From contig CAJFCJ010000013.1 in NCBI GenBank assembly GCA_904063045.1, positions 473,954 to 537,953 of the forward strand: a stretch of 64,000 nt of DNA. Direction: 5' to 3'. Origin of the DNA: Dimorphilus gyrociliatus (lineage: Eukaryota; Annelida; Polychaeta; Dinophilidae). Both the position numbers and the translations under genes were made by a program. The notes beneath the pieces are model-generated. The model did not search any database. It was not told the DNA's origin and saw only the letters and a program-made list of their open reading frames with translations. Positions 9,376 to 23,667 of this stretch are shown piece by piece (positions within the stretch are counted from its first letter, which is position 1; each line of letters opens with the position of its first letter).

Positions 9376-12300
9376 ATGGATTATCAAGACGACAGTGATT
9401 TAGAGGGCAGTAGCCCCAGTGCTGAGGATATGAAACAAATGATGATTGAAAAAGCTCACGAACTATTCAGTATCTGTGATGTTGAAGAAAAAGGTTTTAT
9501 TACCAAACGAGATATGCAACGTTTGCAGAAAGAACTTCCGCTAAATCCCGAACAATTGGAGGCTGTTTTCGACTCTTTGGATGATGACAAAAACAACTTT
9601 CTAACTTTAGAGGAATTTACGGAGGGTTTCGGTACGTACAATTTTTTTATTTTTAATCTATTTAGATATTTCGCCAAGATAAGCCTAAAGGATTTACCTA
9701 ATTTGTAAATACATTACATTTGAAATTATCCTCTACTATAAAAAAAAATGATGAAGCTTCTTCTTTAAACTACTCTTTATCTATTCTTGTTAATCTATTG
9801 ATAAAGATTTCTAATAAGTTGAATAAGGAAATGATAAAAGCTAATAATTGTTACTGTTTATAGGTCTTTTGTTTTAAAAAATGCGGGATAATTGAATTTT
9901 ACTTATGAATTTTTTTTTGATTTATATTTATGGTGTTTTTTTGTTTTTGTTTCTCTACAGGAAGTTTTTTGGGAATGCCAATGAATAATGAAAAGAAGAA
10001 TTTATCACGTTCTGGGACTGTTACTGAAGCTATGCCGGAGAAGGTTTATGAAGATGAAACTGACAATCTCAACGATGAGGAACAATTTTCAGACTTATTG
10101 CAAAATATGGGTGCAAATTGTGTTGTGGAAGAGTTAGTATCAAAAGATATAAATAAATTAGAAAAGGATACGATTATCTAATAGTATTTAGCACAATTAA
10201 TTCTTATATTATTTATTATTTTTAGTTTCGATACTGTTAGAAATTTATGGATGAACTTGAAAAAGGAAGCTCCAGAATTGTGCGTTAATTTTGAAGATTT
10301 TCTTTATAGAATGTCTAATCAAATGAAACAGAAAGTTAATGATTATCAAAATTTGGAGAATATTCTCCGAACGTAAGTATAATAATAATAATCATAACAA
10401 AAACAAAGACCCTCATCCCACGATTTTATTATTCGCATAAATTCTCAATATCTATATATTTTGATGTGTTTTTCTTTAAATAAAAAAGTAAATCTACTGC
10501 ACATGACGAAGAGGTAAGGCGATTATACGAAGAGATGGAAAATCAGATTAAAACTGAAAGAGAAAGGATTTTAAAAGAGGTACATCGGATATTAAATAAT
10601 GAATCTCTATCTGCCATATACTTATTACATAAAATGTTGTATTTATATAATGTACTATAATATAATACAACAGTATTTCTATTAATTTTTCTAAGTTGTC
10701 TTTCCTTACGTGTTTTTATTGAAACTTCAGGAAAAACTAAAAGAAAAGCAGGTTAGAGATGAAATGGAAAATGAAATTTTGGAAAAAGATCGTCAGTTAC
10801 AAGATCTATTGCTCAAGCACTCAGAGGTACAGCAAAATTTTCAATTTTTTTTAAAACACCAACAATAAATGTTATCTTTTTAAAAATTTCGCTCTTTTTT
10901 AAATCTCCAGATGCAAGATCGTTTGCAGGTGCTAAATAACGAAGACCTTGAAACGAAACAAGAAAATGAAAAGTTACTACAGGTGATAATAGTTGGAATG
11001 ATTTTTAAGATTATTTCTTCCTCCGCTTTAAATGAAAATTTAACCGCTCAACAATTCGTTTTTGTTTTGTTTTGTTAGGAGAAAGAAGAGCTGGAAGAAA
11101 AGCTTATTATCTCGGACGAGCAACTAGAAGAAAGCCGTTCCTACATAAATCAATTGCGATCGCAGCAACGAAAAGAAAAACAAGAAAGAGCAATGTAAGT
11201 TTTAGGACGGTGGGAAACGTCCACTCAAAATGTTCAAAAATTGGCCATAGATAATGTTATCGGAATTGAAGCTCAAACATAAACTTAATTAGTGTGAGCA
11301 AAAACAAAACAGTTTGGTCATTAAAATAGCCAAGTCATTATGATAGTTTTGTCGTAAAAACTAAACACGAAGAGAAGTTAAGAACATTCCCATTCGCATC
11401 CATATGTGTTTGCTTCAAGAGAGGAGTCGCTTTCCACTCGTAGATTCCATTCAGCTACCCTGTACAAATCAAGAACAACGTATTTTCTAATATTGTCTTG
11501 GGTGATAAATTCTTCCGGATTCCTGGAGATGATGTCCAAACTTGGAAAGTCTTCGATGAATACCTGAGCGCTATCGATCCATTTCCATCTGTAAAGGAAA
11601 TTAACATAATAAAAAAGGTGAAGCAGCAACTAATGGAGTTAAAAAAAAAAGTGAATAACTTACGCGTGTCCTTCGGTAATCATACCAATTAAAATTGATA
11701 TGTGATCTGCATTAGTTGGCCATTTCCCTAGGGAAGTTATTTCTAGTCGTAGTTCTTTTACAAAGATGGAAAGTTCTTTTTCGTTGTTGAACTTTATCAA
11801 ACGACCATTTGTTCCATTAGTTTTACATTGTGCAGTAGCATATTTTCTTGATATGGTTTGTTTCATGTTTCGGTCCAGGTTAACTCTTTGACACCATATT
11901 CTATTCGTATTTTCATCTACTCTTCTATACAGCAATTGATTTTCACCATAAACTATTTCAAAAAAAACAATGGCTACGAGAGCCAAAAGCACATAAAAAC
12001 GCATTTTTTTCGATGCAGCTATCTTAGTTGACGAAAGACTGAACTTCTCGTCGCCTTTTTATACTTTTTGAAATTCATCAGTTTGAAAAATGAGTTCTAC
12101 TCAAAAAAAACTTGTTTATGAGTAGATAGATTCGGTAAAAAATCTGTTTTAATTACTGGACAAAAACAAATTTTTAACGCGAATTCTATATATATATATA
12201 TATATATGTATATTTATTATTTAAACTATTATTTAATACTTATTATAATGATATTTTTCCATTTTTTATAAGGGCTGCATTACAAATTAGTGAGGGAATA

Positions 12301-15300
12301 GCATTGGAGAGGGAAAGTTTAGTTAAACAACTAGACCTTTTAAGGTATAAGGAAGCAAAACCTAGTAGTCGCACATCAGCTAAACACGCCGTTTGTTTTT
12401 TTCATAGGGATATGAATAGGAAATTAAGGGACAATCAAGACGAAGAGGCACTTAGACGGGTGAGAACTAGCTACATAACTGTTACATCTCTGTGAAATAT
12501 CGGTTTAATAATCTCTTTTTTTTTTAAATTTAATTTCTGTGGAAAATGGGATTATAAATATTTTTTTTTCTTCTTTTTAAAAGATTCTTAAAAAATTGAT
12601 TAATTCTTAGACATTTAGCGATATTTATATACATATTCACTAATATATTGCAAATATTTTGATCTTTCGAATTAAGCCTATTTTCGTAACATGTACTGTA
12701 TATGTATATAGTAGTATACTGTACAGTAAAAAAAAATAATTTTTTTTAAAAAGAACCTGGTTTCCAACCGTCATCTAAAATTTTTTTTGGGTTTCTTCTA
12801 TTTATAGAGTTAACCCTTTCTCCTCCTTCCTTCCATTCCCCTGATCTTATATATATATAACATTTCCGTACCATTTAATTCTTAAAATAAAAAAAACCCT
12901 AATTAATTTTTTACCAGTAATTAATATCGCTTTAAGCTTTGTATCTATCTGCCTATCTTTTAAAAACGAAGAGAACAACAAATTTTTTTGTATAATCTGC
13001 ATAATTTTTCATTTCAGGATGCTAATTAATTTTATGATTGGTGGAGGGAATATGATGAGTTTTTCATCGGTTTCTTTTATTGTTTTCTTCCTTCTAATTG
13101 ATTAATATTGTCTGAGGCAAGCTTCAATGATTGTCATCTTCAAAATCTAAAAGCAAATAGAAATAACAATTTAATAATTATAATAATTAGAAACAAAACA
13201 AAAAAAAGCAAAAAAATAAAACTAATATAGATTTTAATATGAAAAGAACTAAAAAAAAAACTATATTTTTTTTTTGTTTTTTGCTTTAATTGTTTATTGT
13301 TTTTCACATTTAATAATTTATTTTTTGCACGAAAATGTTTATATCCTTGTGAATGATCGCATAATTGTTTTAATTCCCGTATTTTTCCCAATTTATTTTC
13401 TAATTTCTGACAGTATAACCTTGGAAATCGTATGGTATAATCCATCATCTTTATGCGTTTAGCATGCTCTTTTTGAAAAATTATTAATTTTTCACTATTT
13501 ATAACTTTGTATTTCTTTTTAACTGTATAGTTCTTATTTATTTCCCCGTTTTTAAAAAAATTATTTATGTTTTTGTTGTCTTATCAAAAATTTCATTTTA
13601 AAGAGCAAATAACCAATGAGATAACACAAAATTTTAATCACCTTTTCTTTTGTTTATCTTTTAACTTTTGGAATGAAAGATGAGAAGGAAACGTTTTTTG
13701 TTTTCTTTTTTATTTAGAAGTAAAAACCAACTTTTTTGAATATTTAAAAAAGACTTCCCTTTTTTATAGGACACTTTGCAGCAAGAAATGATAGAGGTAT
13801 ATAATAAAAGAACAGCAAACAATCAAAATATTATATATAATATATAGTCTCCCTTATTTAATGGTTATGTTTGTTTTTCCTATATAATTAATTACTTTCT
13901 TAAAAAAACAACAACGACTACAAACAATTAATGAACAATTTTTCCCTCCTTTTCTTAGAATACTAATTTGGTATTACGTATATTGTTTGTAAATAGTAGA
14001 TAAAAAGTTTGTAAAAAGTTTAGTGTATTTATAGTAAATTAACCTTCTAAATTAACAAAAATTTATGATTTTTACTGAATGAATTGGGATTGATGATTGA
14101 TTATTTTTTATTGTGTTAGTTATACAGGCTTGTTTAGTTATATTTAGTAGATAGATTGTGAGATTACGAAATTAATAATACAGGCAGGCGGTGAGAGACT
14201 AATTTACCAAAGAAGTGAAGGAATGGAAATGGATCCCGATGTAGCTAGACAAAACGGTTCGTCTCCTTATCAAAACTTGAGCGGAAATGAGGAGGAGCCT
14301 ACTGATTCTCAGTCGTCGGCTGCCACCAATAGAAAAGCCTTCCGGCAAAAGAGACAAGGCTCGGTTCTATCCAATTACTTTGAAGCACCCAGCCTGTAAA
14401 TATGAAAAAATGTATACATTATGCAAATTAGATGAGTTTATATTTAACTTCAAATCTAGGCATTCCAAACTTGGAAGTTGTTTCGAGTCGGACGAGGAAG
14501 TTGAATGCGACGAACTACCCTACGATCATTCATTGTCGTAAGTTATTAATAATTTTCTAAATGATAACTGTTTAAATAGTCTATAAATTCTAATGATTTG
14601 TTAAATATTTATCAAATTTCAGTCAAATTTCCGAAGCATCTTCTGGCGGTCGAAACTTAGTCAGGTACGTTTCTATCTCTCTTTCTTCCAATCTCTCTTA
14701 TTTCCCAATGCTTTTTCTTATTATTAAAGAACTCTTTTGATTTCTTAAGAACTGAAAGAGGCATACAAACTTTATGATAAACTAATGAAGATAAATTTGT
14801 ATATAAAATGAAAACACGTATTTCCCTATTATTTCTTCAGAGTTTTTCTGTTCTCCTTTTCGTTATTAGCTCGTAAAGTTTCTTTTTGTCCCTCACTCTC
14901 AAACCGTCAATATCTTTTAGGTTGTTATGGCTGATCTTCTTCACCATCTCTCTTCTTTTTGTTTTTTTCAATAACTTTTATGAATACCTTGTTTTATATT
15001 TTATAAATTGTATACTTTAACAGTTCGGCTCCGATATCTGAAAGAGGTCAACCAATAGGAGCTTACTCTACAGTTGAAAATCAAGAGAGATTACAATCTG
15101 TAATTATGCAAAAAAATATTACTGTTACTTATTATTGTATAATATACTGTAATTTTAGGGTGAATCAATGGCTGCTGTATCAAATATTAACGAACCGGAA
15201 AGAGTATTTAAAGTTGTATTCGTGGGTGATTCTGGCGTTGGTAAAAGTAGCTTTATACATCGTTATTGTCAAGGCGTTTTCAAAGACTCATTTAGCGCAA

Positions 15301-16025
15301 CCATAGGTAATTCTTATTGTTTTAATTAGTAAAATCATGCTAGTGCATATTCATTTATACACATTAACAATTACTTAATACACAGTAATTAAACTAAACT
15401 ATAAAATTTCGTACAGGTGTAGACTTTAGAGTCAAACAACTCTATGTGGATGGGCATCCTGTCGTTTTACAACTATGGGATACCGCTGGACAGGAAAGAT
15501 ATCGTTCCATAACAAAACAATATTTTAGGAAGGCGGATGGAGTTCTCGTTATGTTCGATATTATGAACGAATCCAGTTTTTTGAATATAAGAAACTGGAT
15601 GGAGAGTGTAAAAGATGGGGCGGATGAAGCTGCAGTTATTGTTCTAGTCGGAAATAAGTTGGATTTAGTTGAAAGTGAAACAACTAAAGTAGTCCAGTAT
15701 AAGGAAGGTTCTCGTGTTGCCGAAGTAAGAAAATCTGATATAATATACAAATATTAAATATCTCTATTCCTTTGTGTTTTTGTAGGAATATGATGCTCTA
15801 TTTTACGAAACGAGCGCAAAGTCAGGGGAGAGCATAAACGATACATTTGTTGGAATGGCAAGGTTTAACCTCATTATTCAGCATATACATTTTAAATACG
15901 TTTGAATTTCATTTAATTCTCTTTGAAGACTGCTATTGGAGAGAGAAGATAAACAAATAGAAAAGGCTTTAGATCTCAGTGGAAGCATGCAGAAAAATAA
16001 GGGATGCTGTGGAGCTACTAAATAA
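9376..16025 (+). CDS. Large Rab GTPase with EF-hands and coiled coil (CRACR2A/Rab46-RASEF type)
   Basis: Eighteen exons: 9376-9631, 9961-10132, 10226-10372, 10489-10579, 10731-10826, 10911-10982, 11079-11194, 12273-12344, 12408-12459, 13770-13796, 14184-14395, 14460-14537, 14623-14664, 15024-15099, 15159-15306, 15417-15724, 15786-15862, 15929-16025. All phases agree and give 712 aa, close to human CRACR2A-L (731). Residues 20-85 hold two EF-hand-like units, the second with [16 protein letters not shown]. Residues about 140-390 are a coiled coil, 400-500 a Ser-rich linker, and 505-712 a Rab domain with [20 protein letters not shown] and ETSAKSG. The family couples calcium to vesicle traffic; CRACR2A also regulates store-operated calcium entry. 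The C-terminus is KGCCGATK: the cysteine pair is followed by four residues, which is unusual for geranylgeranylation. RASEF is the alternative assignment. Confidence 0.9.
11378..12004 (-). CDS. C-type-lectin-like secreted protein nested in an intron
   Basis: Two exons on the minus strand, 12004-11664 and 11588-11378, give 183 aa. The gene lies wholly inside the 1,078-nt intron between exons 7 and 8 of the large Rab gene, on the opposite strand. A signal peptide ([20 protein letters not shown]) is followed by a degenerate C-type lectin-like domain: [19 protein letters not shown] matches the first conserved cysteine and helix; [18 protein letters not shown] matches the WIGL...W.W.DG core; VVLDL and YGCEWE match the end strands. 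One of the inner disulphide cysteines and the EPN/QPD sugar-binding tripeptides are not evident, so carbohydrate binding is doubtful. Likely a secreted, fast-evolving effector or matrix protein. Confidence 0.75.
12037..12063 (-). promoter_or_regulatory. TATA box and initiator of the nested lectin gene
   Basis: On the minus strand, TATAAAAAGGCG (from 12063 down) is followed about 23 nt later by TCAGTC (12042-12037), an initiator-like sequence. The ATG is about 35 nt beyond. A near-ideal core promoter like this supports an independent nested gene. Confidence 0.6.
12460..13769. other. Long intron of the large Rab gene
   Basis: A 1.3-kb intron between exons 9 and 10, the longest without a gene. 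It is AT-rich with poly-A and poly-T runs and no coherent coding frame on either strand. Confidence 0.6.
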
Positions 16026-17528
16026 ACTACTCTCTCACTTTTTCTCTTCCTCATAGTATTACAACTAATGCTATTGCAATTGTCGCTACTGCTCTTCTAT
16101 CTCTTCGTCTCCTCCCCCTCCTCCTCCTCCTGCGTATACTACCACTACTCTACAGCTAATACTATTGTTACTGCTACTATTATTACAGCTACTTCTACTG
16201 CTGCATTTAGAATCCTCGCCAAGCTTCTTTCTTTATCATGTTTTGAAAAAGAAACACACAAAGAAGCGAAAAGAAAGAACCAAAGTATAGAAAAGTGTCA
16301 CGGTAATGTTTTTTTTGTAATCCGAAGCATGTTGTTGAATCTCCTTAATTACAATCGTTAATTACAACTTACAAATTAGGTTGAGGTGTCAATGTTACCT
16401 TTTAAATCGAAATCATATCCCAATAACTGTTTTATTTTTCTGCTAACCATACTTAACTTTACAAACTCTCTCTTTCTATAACGTAGATGGATACATTCCT
16501 TTATTTCCCTCCATATGCATTCCCCCTCCCTATTTAATATATAGTATGATAGCTGGGATTAATAGCAAAGCAAAAGAAAAAGAATAATAAAATATTTCTT
16601 TTCATGTCCTTTCTGATTGTAATATATTGTTTACAAAGACATAATAACAGATAATAAACATGTATCGTATACTTAAAAAGCAGAAATTTTAATATAAATC
16701 ATCATCGAAAAATAATGTACAAGTGTCTATTAACAACGATTATTAAATTCTCTCCTTCAGCCATTTAATAATCGTGTATTTCCCTTAGAAAGTTTGTGAA
16801 TCAACAGTTATAAAATTGAATCGACTACCCGTCTATTATTTATGTTTTTTAAAGAATCAATCAACTCAATATAGGTTCAAGTCGTTCCCTTGTATCTCCA
16901 GTAATATCTGTTTTTAAAAAAAGAAAAGAATTCTCTTGAAAGCTTTCAATAACGATAATAACAAAAAAATGAGTTATATTTATTCAATTAAAGGAATGTA
17001 TTTAATACTTTTATTTATACTAAATATGTTCTTTCTATAAACTTTCAATTAGATTACAACAAAAGGAATTGCAAGTAGTGTAAAGGAAAAAAAAAGGAAA
17101 AGATTTTATTCACAATTTTTCTAATACTATTTATTCATATTAATTATCGTTTATTTCTTTGCCCTTTTCCTTTTCTCTTTCCTGGAATTTAAAATTGACT
17201 AGAATTGATTCGTTTTTATTTTCGTATATCGAAAAAAATAATAATTGTCTTAGGCTTAATTTCTTTTGATTGCACGCTCTTTTTCGTTTGTTTAAATCAT
17301 CTTATTTTCTTTTAACATCTGCTCTCTTCCATCTCTTTTTTTTTTTTTTTGCTGTTTTGATCATTTTTCAGACAATTTATCATTCTCATCAATATTATCA
17401 CTATCAGCGACTGAAAAGTTGTACCAAGGCAATGTCTTTTCTTAACAAAAAAAAAACAAACAAACAAACAAACAAAAAAAACTCTCTAATTTCCGCCGTT
17501 TTGCTCCTAAAAGCCATCACACTTTTTG
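16026..17528. other. Convergent intergenic region, 3' UTRs
   Basis: Lies between the stops of the large Rab gene (+) and KIAA0930 (-). It holds ACT/GCT-rich low-complexity DNA at about 16070-16210, several AATAAA signals (for example near 16585) and a CAAA repeat at about 17446-17480. I see no supported gene. Confidence 0.5.
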
Positions 17529-19440
17529 CTAAGAGGGCAGTGTACCATAGTCGAAGGTTAGTAGGGAGCACTGCTTCGTTTCGAGTACATCTACAACAAA
17601 ACAACAGATATCAATAACAGTGATTATGAAATCTAAAAGAATGGAAAAGGAAAAAAAAAACAATATTAAAAAAAAAAAATAAAGGAAAGTTTGATTTTGT
17701 ATCGTTTCTCTTTGTTATGAAGAAGAGGGAAAAGTGTGAATAATTTTATAATATCCTATATATACCCGAACGTTGATATATTGAATAGTGCAACAATTGA
17801 AGGAGGGGCAAAAATAGATATAGCTATTAAGATGAAGAAAAGATGGATGAAAAATATTAAGATAAAACTGAAACGACATCGAAACGAAGCAGAATAGCAA
17901 TATATAAAGTAAATATATATATATATATATATTTATAAGTGTCGTTTATTTATATATTTATTAAATTTTCACTTACCCGCCACGATTCTATGCCAAGGAA
18001 GTGTTATAAATGTCAGATAGCAATGCAGCGCTAAACTATTCGCTCTGCGACGCTCTTTAAACCAGCCCCAAGCCTGTCCGAAAGACGCTCCCCAAAATCC
18101 CTTTTCGGTTTCCAACTCATCTCGTATCTCGTTTGCCTCGACTTCAGTTATTTTAACGACGCTATCTGTTTCCGATCGTGATTTTCTCATCTTTGAGAAC
18201 ATACTCCAAGATTGTTGAGACGCCGGATCGCTCATACGCCTTTCGCTAAACGAATCAAAATCCTCGTAAGGAAATTGTTCAGTTGTTGGCGTTTGTTCCG
18301 GAGTTTCCGGTCCACAGCCTTTAACTTTTGTAACAGCCATCTCAGCACAACCCTTTCCACTAGGTCCACGCATTTTCATAAACTCTACCCTTTTATGTTT
18401 TTTAAATAGCTTTTGCCAACGGTCAGTAGTCCTAGCATCATAGACTTTCTTTAAGGCTTCGTATCGAATACTACCTAAGAATAGAACGCTTTCAAAGTTA
18501 CTTTTCCTATCTCGGGCTACCAACTCAACACAGACCAATTCGCTATCCCGAATGATTACGTCTGAGAAAGCCTGGGAGGGAAGATAAAAACACATAAAAA
18601 TGAATAATTTATCTAAAAGACCATGATATACGACTTACCTCCTCAAAATTATCCACAGTAAAAAAGATATTAGGATATGTTAATTGTTCTGAAGTACCTT
18701 TAGAATCCATATTTCTTTTGCTAGGAGATGCATAGACCTTTTGGGTGCATTTTTTTAAAATTTGTATCTCATTTTTGCTAGTTCTTGTACAAACAGCGCA
18801 TGTGACAGTATACTCAAACTGTAACATTAAGAATATATATGTATAATAGATTAAACTTTTCAGAATAAACTTACATGCTGCATAATTAAATTCAAATAGA
18901 CAGTTTCTTCCCAGTCTATATTTGTTGCTTCAATATTTGGCAAGTTCTTTGAACTTCTCCTAAACACGTCCACTTCAGTCTATTTATATATATATATGTT
19001 GATATGGTTTTAAAGGTTATATATTTTTATTCTAAAATGTGTATTTATTTTTAATTTTGATATTAAGTATCTTTACCTGATATACATTTATCTTATTCTG
19101 ACTAGGTGTTTTGCGGACGTAAAAAAGCATGTCATCTTTGCTATCATCTTCTTTTACATCTTGAAAATGTGACAAGAACAATTGTGTCCAAAATTGTGGC
19201 CTTGGTACCAAAACACAGTCGATCTCTACAAAAGCGGCGTAATCATCATATGATTAAGATATCAATGTTTACATACACACCTTCAATTTCTAGATCTTCT
19301 CTTATCTTTTGGTTGGCGATCCTCTCCAGAATAATCTGGAGAGAGCTACTATGTTTCATCTCCCATTCTCTCTCAGGAGTTAGCCTATCACAATTCATTG
19401 TGAGAGGACCATCTTCATCCTCGTCGTCGTTCTCCGCCAT
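17529..19440 (-). CDS. KIAA0930: KIAA0930 family protein
   Basis: Exons on the minus strand are 19440-19281, 19225-19077, 18979-18875, 18818-18639, 18571-17977 and 17590-17529, giving 416 aa (human 404). Conserved blocks are easy to follow: DDMLFYVRKTP, NIDWEETVYLNLIMQ, FEYTVTCAVCTRT, VYASPSKRNMDSKG, SYPNIFF-like LTYPNIFFTVD, SIRYEALKKVYD, MKMRGPSGKG and LTFITLPWHRIV. The short last exon (21 residues, VLETKQCSLL) corresponds to the family's DILEVRQ tail and is separated by a 386-nt intron, so it is easily missed. Function is poorly known; the protein is intracellular, with no signal peptide or membrane span. A Ser-rich, probably phosphorylated, linker lies at about residues 280-340. It shares a 422-nt divergent promoter with the PGP gene. 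Confidence 0.93.
17912..17931. repeat. (TA)n microsatellite
   Basis: A run of TA units in the last intron of KIAA0930. Similar short TA runs occur at 1259-1277, 1444-1472 and 12187-12209, all in introns or at gene ends. Confidence 0.8.
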
Positions 19441-19862
19441 TTTATAAATATTACGTCACGTGATTACTTTCATTTTTAAGTCAGATTCATTCGTCAATCT
19501 AATTAGCAAAATTTCCAAATTTGGTAATATTTTCGCAGAATTTTTCCAACTAGACTGCTGATAATTATATAATATTTCATTTAAAGCGTCATTGTAAAGA
19601 AGATGAATGAAAATGGCGATGTCTGGAACTTTGCAAACGATATAAGTATTATATGACTGGTTCGTGGTCCGATCAAAATAATCTAAAGATAAAATTGAAG
19701 TAATCCACCAAAATTCACTTGCAAACTACGAAACTTCTGACGAGCACTGGTGTGTGAACTGAATTTGGAAGTCATAGCAGACGATCATTTCCGCTCGATA
19801 AAACACATCTCGGGCATTCGAAAACCGTATTAAATCGGTTTTAGGAAATTTATCCGTACACA
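19441..19862. promoter_or_regulatory. Divergent promoter with TTACGTCACGTGA element
   Basis: This 422-nt gap separates the starts of KIAA0930 (-) and the PGP gene (+). At 19451-19463 a CRE-like TTACGTCA overlaps GTCACGTGA, an E-box of the CLEAR/USF type, 11-23 nt from the KIAA0930 ATG. The same GTCACGTGA string occurs upstream of ARL1. Binding is inferred from the sequence only. Confidence 0.45.
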
Positions 19863-21197
19863 ATGGCTAAGTGTACGGAACTATCTAAGGACAATATTGA
19901 GGAAGCTCTAATTGGGCTTGATACCGTCCTGACTGATTGCGATGGTAGATTACATAATTATCAAAAAAATTGAGTCTTCACGCTTTATGCGTTTTTTCTT
20001 AGGCGTTCTTTGGAATGGTCCAGACGTTATTCCTGGCGCCGTCGAAGCCATAAGAAAGTTGCGCAAAAGAGTAAGTAAAGTCAAGCATAATCTCTAACAA
20101 TTTATACAATTATTTATCAATTATATTACCCATTGTCCTTGAACAATAAAATCAAGAGTTATGAAACGTTGAAAATGATATAATGTATTATATTATTTTG
20201 CCCAATTATTTAATAATCCTTTTATTGCAGAATAAAAAGGTTTACTTTGTAACGAATAATAGTACTAGAACCCGAGATGAATATGCTGAAAAATTGACGA
20301 AGCTTGGATTCGAAGCCGGAAGGGAGGATATAATCTGTTCGGCATACGTTACCGCTCAGTATATAAGACATCAACTTGGTATTCGGGGAAAGATTTTCGT
20401 TGTTGGTAGCTATGGTTTACAGAAAGAATTGAATAATGCAGGATTTGATACCTCTCCAATTGGAGTAAGCAATCTTCAACCATTTTTATTATTTATTAAA
20501 CCCTTTTACATTTTTTTAACAGCCTGATCCATTACAAGATTCGTCTTGCGACTGGACAGATATGCCTTTGGATCCAGATGTAAGTAATCAAACATTTTTC
20601 TCTAAATGAAGATATCTTTGTCAGTATATGATAATAAAAAAAAACACAGATAACGGCGGTCGTTGTTGGCTTCGATCCTCATTTCAGCTATGCTAAGATG
20701 GTGCGAACTTGCGGTCATTTATCTAAAACACAAATACCCCTTATTGCTACGAACGACGATCCGGCTTTACCTGCTAAAAATGATCGCATTGTTCCAGGTA
20801 TTTTGAAATTTAAACAACCTTCTACGTTTTATAATTTTCTACAATACTCTTGTGTATTTTTCTATTATATAAAGGGACTGGAGCCATACTGCATGCAATA
20901 GAAGTCGGAAGTGGTCGTAAAGCATTTGTTTGCGGAAAACCCTATGAACCCATATTGAAAGTTATTATTGAGAGGAAAAACGTAGACCCGTCTAAAGCAC
21001 TTGTTATTGGCGATCGTTTGGAAACTGATATCGCTATGGCTAATTTGAGCAACATGAACTCTCTGCTTGTACTATCTGGTTGTGCCGCTTTAGATGATGT
21101 ATACCAACTGCAAAGCAGCGTTGATGCAAAAGATAAAGGCCTTTTGCCGAGCTTCTACATCAAGTCATTGTCTAGCCTTAATGCTCTCCTCCCCTAA
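19863..21197 (+). CDS. HAD phosphatase, phosphoglycolate/pyridoxal phosphatase (PGP/PDXP) type
   Basis: Exons 19863-19944, 20003-20070, 20231-20464, 20523-20579, 20650-20797 and 20875-21197 give 303 aa, the size of PDXP (296) and PGP (321). HAD motif I is TDCDGVLWNG with the nucleophile Asp25 and Asp27. Motif II lies at VTNNSTRT. A C2-type cap covers the middle, with VGFDPHFSY and ATNDDPALP, and motif IV is GDRLETDIAMA. Family enzymes remove phosphate from phosphoglycolate, glycerol-3-phosphate or pyridoxal 5'-phosphate in the cytosol. The cap residues that separate PGP from PDXP cannot be judged by eye, so the substrate is left open. The first intron splits the codon after the catalytic DCD. 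Confidence 0.92.
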
Positions 21198-21390
21198 TCA
21201 AATGGGATTTCGTCCTACTCATTCGTTTTTACAGGAAGTTTGAAAAGGCTAATAAAAAACTAGTTATTCCCTAAAATTTTTTCGGGTAACTTTAACAAAA
21301 ATTATATCGACAAAGATTATAATGAAATGAAAAAAGTTTTTGAAAAACGTTGATGTATAATATGATAGTAGTTCCCTCCCAATTTTATGC

Positions 21391-22975
<1,585 letters not shown>

Positions 22976-23667
22976 CTTCGCGAAATGTTTATTCAATATA
23001 CTAATACACGTTAAATCTATGAAACTAGCCACGTACTATCGCCCGAAAAAGGAATATCTACATACCGCTTGAAATCGATCAAAACTACCAGAACAACCGA
23101 AAAACACAATAAAATTTTTGAAAATCGGATATTAAAAACAGATAAAGAGTAAATATGTTCCCGCTTATTAAATTAATATATAAGAAATAGCCTAATTACT
23201 TTATTTTATAACATTAAAGTAGAGATTAAGAGTTCGATTTAGAGGATTTAGATTATTATTGCTCTAATAAAAGGAGTAACACTGGTTAAAATAATTTTTA
23301 AAGTGTAATTCAAACAAGAGTCCTTTATAGTTAATTTATAAAATATGTAAAGACTATAATAATTTCGAAAATGTGCATTCGGTCAATTGCATGCGGGTTT
23401 TAGTATTCCGATCGACAACGAAGGTAGAGTGCATGCGCAGCGATCGAAAAGTTGTCCTAGCTCAGTAGGCTATCTCTATATTCCAACGGAAGTATTAAAG
23501 CTGAGCTTCCGTCGCAGAAGTAGTCGAACATAGACTCAAAACCTTGTGTTTTCTTTTTGAAGAGAATGCAGTTTAAAGATTGCTAATTTTAAGCAGATAA
23601 ATTAGATAATTTTCGCACTCCATTTTAGAAGTGCAAGTATAATAGCAGACTTTGTCCTCAGTGAAAT
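22976..23667. promoter_or_regulatory. Divergent promoter TMED2/MYCBP2
   Basis: 692 nt between divergent starts. The stretch 23390-23480 is richer in CpG than its surroundings and holds TGCATGCGCA at 23430-23439, close to the NRF-1 palindrome. A pyrimidine-plus-CAG acceptor-like site lies 7 nt before the MYCBP2 ATG, so a 5' untranslated exon upstream is possible. Confidence 0.4.

Noticed and set aside
16068-16361. Plus-strand frame after the Rab stop
   Set aside because: Low-complexity trinucleotide DNA without splice context; most likely 3' UTR.
16874-16883. GGTTCAAGTC, resembling a tRNA B box
   Set aside because: No A box or cloverleaf can be built around it.
23651-23667. Acceptor-like site just before the MYCBP2 ATG as evidence for general spliced-leader trans-splicing
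   Set aside because: Most other genes in the window (PGP, KIAA0930, SETD1, ALDH3) lack an acceptor next to their ATG, so a general trans-splicing claim is not supported.
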